Assembly: GCA_946885645.1 (NCBI GenBank)
Contig: CAMPGU010000203.1
Span: 1 to 7,393 of the forward strand
From: an uncultured Haloferula sp.
GTDB lineage: Bacteria > Verrucomicrobiota > Verrucomicrobiae > Verrucomicrobiales > Akkermansiaceae
Direction of reading: 5' to 3'
DNA length: 7,393 nucleotides
Below the pieces are notes generated by a model. That model had not been told where the DNA came from, did not search any database, and saw only the letters and a list, made by a program, of their open reading frames with translations. Within the stretch, counting starts at the first letter, position 1, and each line of letters starts with the position of its first letter. A program made the position numbers and the translations under genes. Below, in pieces: positions 6,206 through 7,393 of this stretch.

Positions 6206-6607
6206 ATGAAAGTCTCGAACGCCCTCGTGGCCGCCGCACTCGCCGGAGCCCTCGCCGCCGGTTCCGCCGCCTCCGCTGCTCCTTTCCTCGCAGGCAAGGA
6301 TAAGGACAAGGACGATTGCCCTGGAAAGGACAAGGAGAAGGAGGAGGAGACCGTCCTTGCAGGCAAGGACAAGGACAAGGACGACTGCCCCGGTAAGGAC
6401 AAGGAGAAGGAAGAGACCGTTCTTGCGGGCAAAGACAAGGACAAGGACGACTGCCCCGGCAAGGACAAGGAGAAGGAAGAAGGCACGGTGCTAGCCGGGA
6501 AAGACAAGGATAAGGACGAGGAGAAGGAAGAAGAAGAGATCCTCGTAGCCGGCAAGGATAAGGACAAAGACAAGGATGAGGAAGAGGAAGAAGAAATGAT
6601 TCTCTGA
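6206..6607 (+). CDS. Secreted Cys-repeat peptide, candidate MNIO-modified RiPP (bufferin-like) precursor
   Basis: A 133-aa protein. Residues 1-24 (start MKVSNALVAAALAG) form a Sec-type signal peptide with probable cleavage at ASA|APF (24/25). The mature part, about 109 aa, is five tandem units: three full ones (28-50, 51-72, 73-95) with core KDKDKDDCPGKDKEKEE and one Cys each (C38, C61, C83), then two Cys-less units (96-112, 113-133) ending in a Glu run and MIL. It has 26 Lys and 44 Asp/Glu, and no His, Tyr, Trp or Arg. A signal-peptide-bearing precursor with repeated Cys directly before a DUF692 gene is the layout of bufferin and HvfA precursors, in which MNIO enzymes modify Cys. Here the Cys sits in DDCPG, not in the EGKCG motif of HvfA. 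ATG 6206 is chosen because the signal peptide starts there; the in-frame ATG at 6098 would put a leader hairpin inside the gene. A non-RiPP acidic, ion-binding secreted protein is the main alternative. Confidence 0.8.
   Translation: MKVSNALVAAALAGALAAGSAASAAPFLAGKDKDKDDCPGKDKEKEEETVLAGKDKDKDDCPGKDKEKEETVLAGKDKDKDDCPGKDKEKEEGTVLAGKDKDKDEEKEEEEILVAGKDKDKDKDEEEEEEMIL
6287..6604 (+). repeat. In-frame 66/69-bp tandem coding repeats
   Basis: Units at 6287-6355 (69), 6356-6421 (66), 6422-6490 (69), 6491-6541 (51, shortened) and 6542-6604 (63, degenerate). The first three differ mainly at third codon positions (GAT/GAC, CCT/CCC, GGA/GGT/GGC) and by one Glu inserted or replaced by Gly before T-V, so the protein repeat is better conserved than the DNA. 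Units four and five lack the DDCPG segment. Confidence 0.9.
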
Positions 6608-6625
6608 ATCTTCCTGTGCGGAACG

Positions 6626-6657
6626 CCCCGCGGCCTGACTGGTGCCGCGGGGTTTTT
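6626..6657 (+). terminator. Intrinsic terminator between precursor gene and DUF692 gene
   Basis: A 9-bp perfect stem CCCCGCGGC/GCCGCGGGG (6626-6634 with 6644-6652), nine-base loop, then TTTTT (6653-6657), 18 bases after the peptide stop. This is a textbook rho-independent terminator. Because the DUF692 gene starts only 29 bases further on and has no evident promoter of its own, it probably acts as a partial terminator that makes precursor transcripts outnumber enzyme transcripts. Confidence 0.88.
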
Positions 6658-6686
6658 CCGTCTCCGGCGGCAAGATCCGGCATCCC

Positions 6687-7393
6687 ATGAGCAACACCCG
6701 ATTCACTTCCGGCGTCGAATTGGCCACGGGCATCGGCCTGCGGGTGCCGCACTACAACCACATCCTTGCCGAAAAACCGGCCGTCGGATGGTTCGAGATC
6801 ATTTCTGAAAACTACATGGTCGAGGGCGGCCGCGCGCTGGCGGTGCTCGATCGCATCCTGGACCAGTACCGCGTCGTCCAGCACGGGGTGGGAATGTATC
6901 CCGGGGACGCCGGGGGAGTGAAATTCGACCATCTGCGCCGGCTCAAGCGCCTGGTGCGGCGTACGAATACTCCCTGGATCTCCGATCATCTCTGCTGGGG
7001 CAGCGTGGACGGCAGCATGAGCCACGACCTCCTCCCGATCCCCTTCACCTTCGAGGCCGCGCGGAAAACGGCGGAGAACCTGCGGATCGCGCAGGATTTC
7101 CTGGAAGTGCCGCTGGCGGTAGAAAACGTGAGCAGCTACGGCGAGTTCAACGGCGACGAAATGACCGAATGGGAATTCCTCGCCGAAGTCGCCGAGCTGG
7201 CCGACGTCGGCATCCTGCTCGACGTGAACAACATCTACGTTTCGTCGATCAACAACGGCTTCGACCCGATGACCTATCTGGACTTCGTGCCCGCGGAAAG
7301 GGTCGCGCAGATCCACATCGCCGGGCACTCGCGCTACCGGCGCTTCGTGGTCGATACCCATGATCACCCGGTGATCGATCCGGTATGGAAGCT
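6687..7393 (+). CDS. DUF692 / MNIO-family peptide-modifying enzyme (3' end cut by window edge)
   Basis: 235 residues are visible of a family usually about 280-300 aa long. DUF692 proteins are TIM-barrel enzymes with two or three iron ions (MbnB, TglH and bufferin/HvfB enzymes) that oxidatively modify Cys of ribosomal peptides. Family hallmarks in order: GIGLRVPH (15-22), FEIISENYM (36-44), HGVGM (66-70), ISDHLCW (98-104), HDLLPIPFT (113-121), ENVSSY (146-151), LLDVNNIYVSSINNGFDP (177-194), QIHIAGH (208-214) and DTHDHPVIDPVW (223-234). The conserved His, Asp, Glu and Asn of HGV, SDH, EN, DVNN, H-x-AGH and DTHD are the expected iron ligands, so the enzyme looks active. The wording is closest to the bufferin/HvfB type. 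It follows the Cys-repeat peptide gene, its likely substrate, across a terminator. ATG 6687 matches the usual family N-terminus. A partner gene (DUF2063, as in buf and hvf operons) may lie beyond the edge. Confidence 0.93.
   Translation, partial: MSNTRFTSGVELATGIGLRVPHYNHILAEKPAVGWFEIISENYMVEGGRALAVLDRILDQYRVVQHGVGMYPGDAGGVKFDHLRRLKRLVRRTNTPWISDHLCWGSVDGSMSHDLLPIPFTFEAARKTAENLRIAQDFLEVPLAVENVSSYGEFNGDEMTEWEFLAEVAELADVGILLDVNNIYVSSINNGFDPMTYLDFVPAERVAQIHIAGHSRYRRFVVDTHDHPVIDPVWK

Noticed and set aside
6287..6604. CRISPR-like repeats
   Set aside because: The repeats are contiguous, in frame and without unique spacers; they encode a protein repeat.
5724..7367. 547-aa minus-strand open reading frame across the peptide and DUF692 genes
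   Set aside because: It is a shadow. Its low-complexity Ser/Pro/Cys/Leu middle is the reverse reading of the Lys/Asp/Glu repeats, while the plus strand encodes a signal peptide and clear DUF692 motifs.

Overview
The window is GC-rich bacterial DNA with short gaps between genes and several divergent and convergent pairs. The organism is probably a member of the Verrucomicrobiota (Luteolibacter/Haloferula-like). This is inferred from the paired helical-repeat proteins with an N-terminal anchor and DP-x-A-A motifs, and from the DUF1328 gene paired with a small Lys/Glu/Asp-rich lipoprotein. No ribosomal or other phylogenetic marker is present, so the assignment is tentative.

Layout. At the left edge, a DUF1328 small membrane protein and the start of a small lipoprotein lie on the minus strand and look like an envelope or stress operon. 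After a gap of about 230 bases, a complete ATP-type 6-phosphofructokinase runs on the plus strand and ends at a hairpin shared with a convergent minus-strand operon. That operon encodes two tandem exported or anchored helical-repeat proteins of 524 and 433 aa, probably paralogues. Divergent from it is a 173-aa four-helix membrane protein of unknown function, which converges almost end to end with a minus-strand GNAT protein that appears to have two domains.

The right end (about 6100 to 7393) is the most interesting part. Divergent from the GNAT gene is a 133-aa protein with a Sec-type signal peptide. Its mature part is built almost entirely of a 22-23 residue Lys/Asp/Glu repeat carrying one Cys per full unit (core KDKDKDDCPGKDKEKEE). 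An intrinsic terminator follows it, and then a DUF692 gene cut by the window edge. DUF692 enzymes (MNIOs, multinuclear non-haem iron oxidative enzymes) modify cysteines in ribosomal peptides, including the signal-peptide-bearing bufferin and HvfA precursors. The arrangement therefore reads as a candidate bufferin-like RiPP locus with an unusual highly charged repetitive precursor: the peptide is exported, its DDCPG cysteines are the likely modification sites, and the terminator probably keeps enzyme expression below precursor expression. Metal binding or protection is the natural hypothesis, but the sequence does not show it directly.
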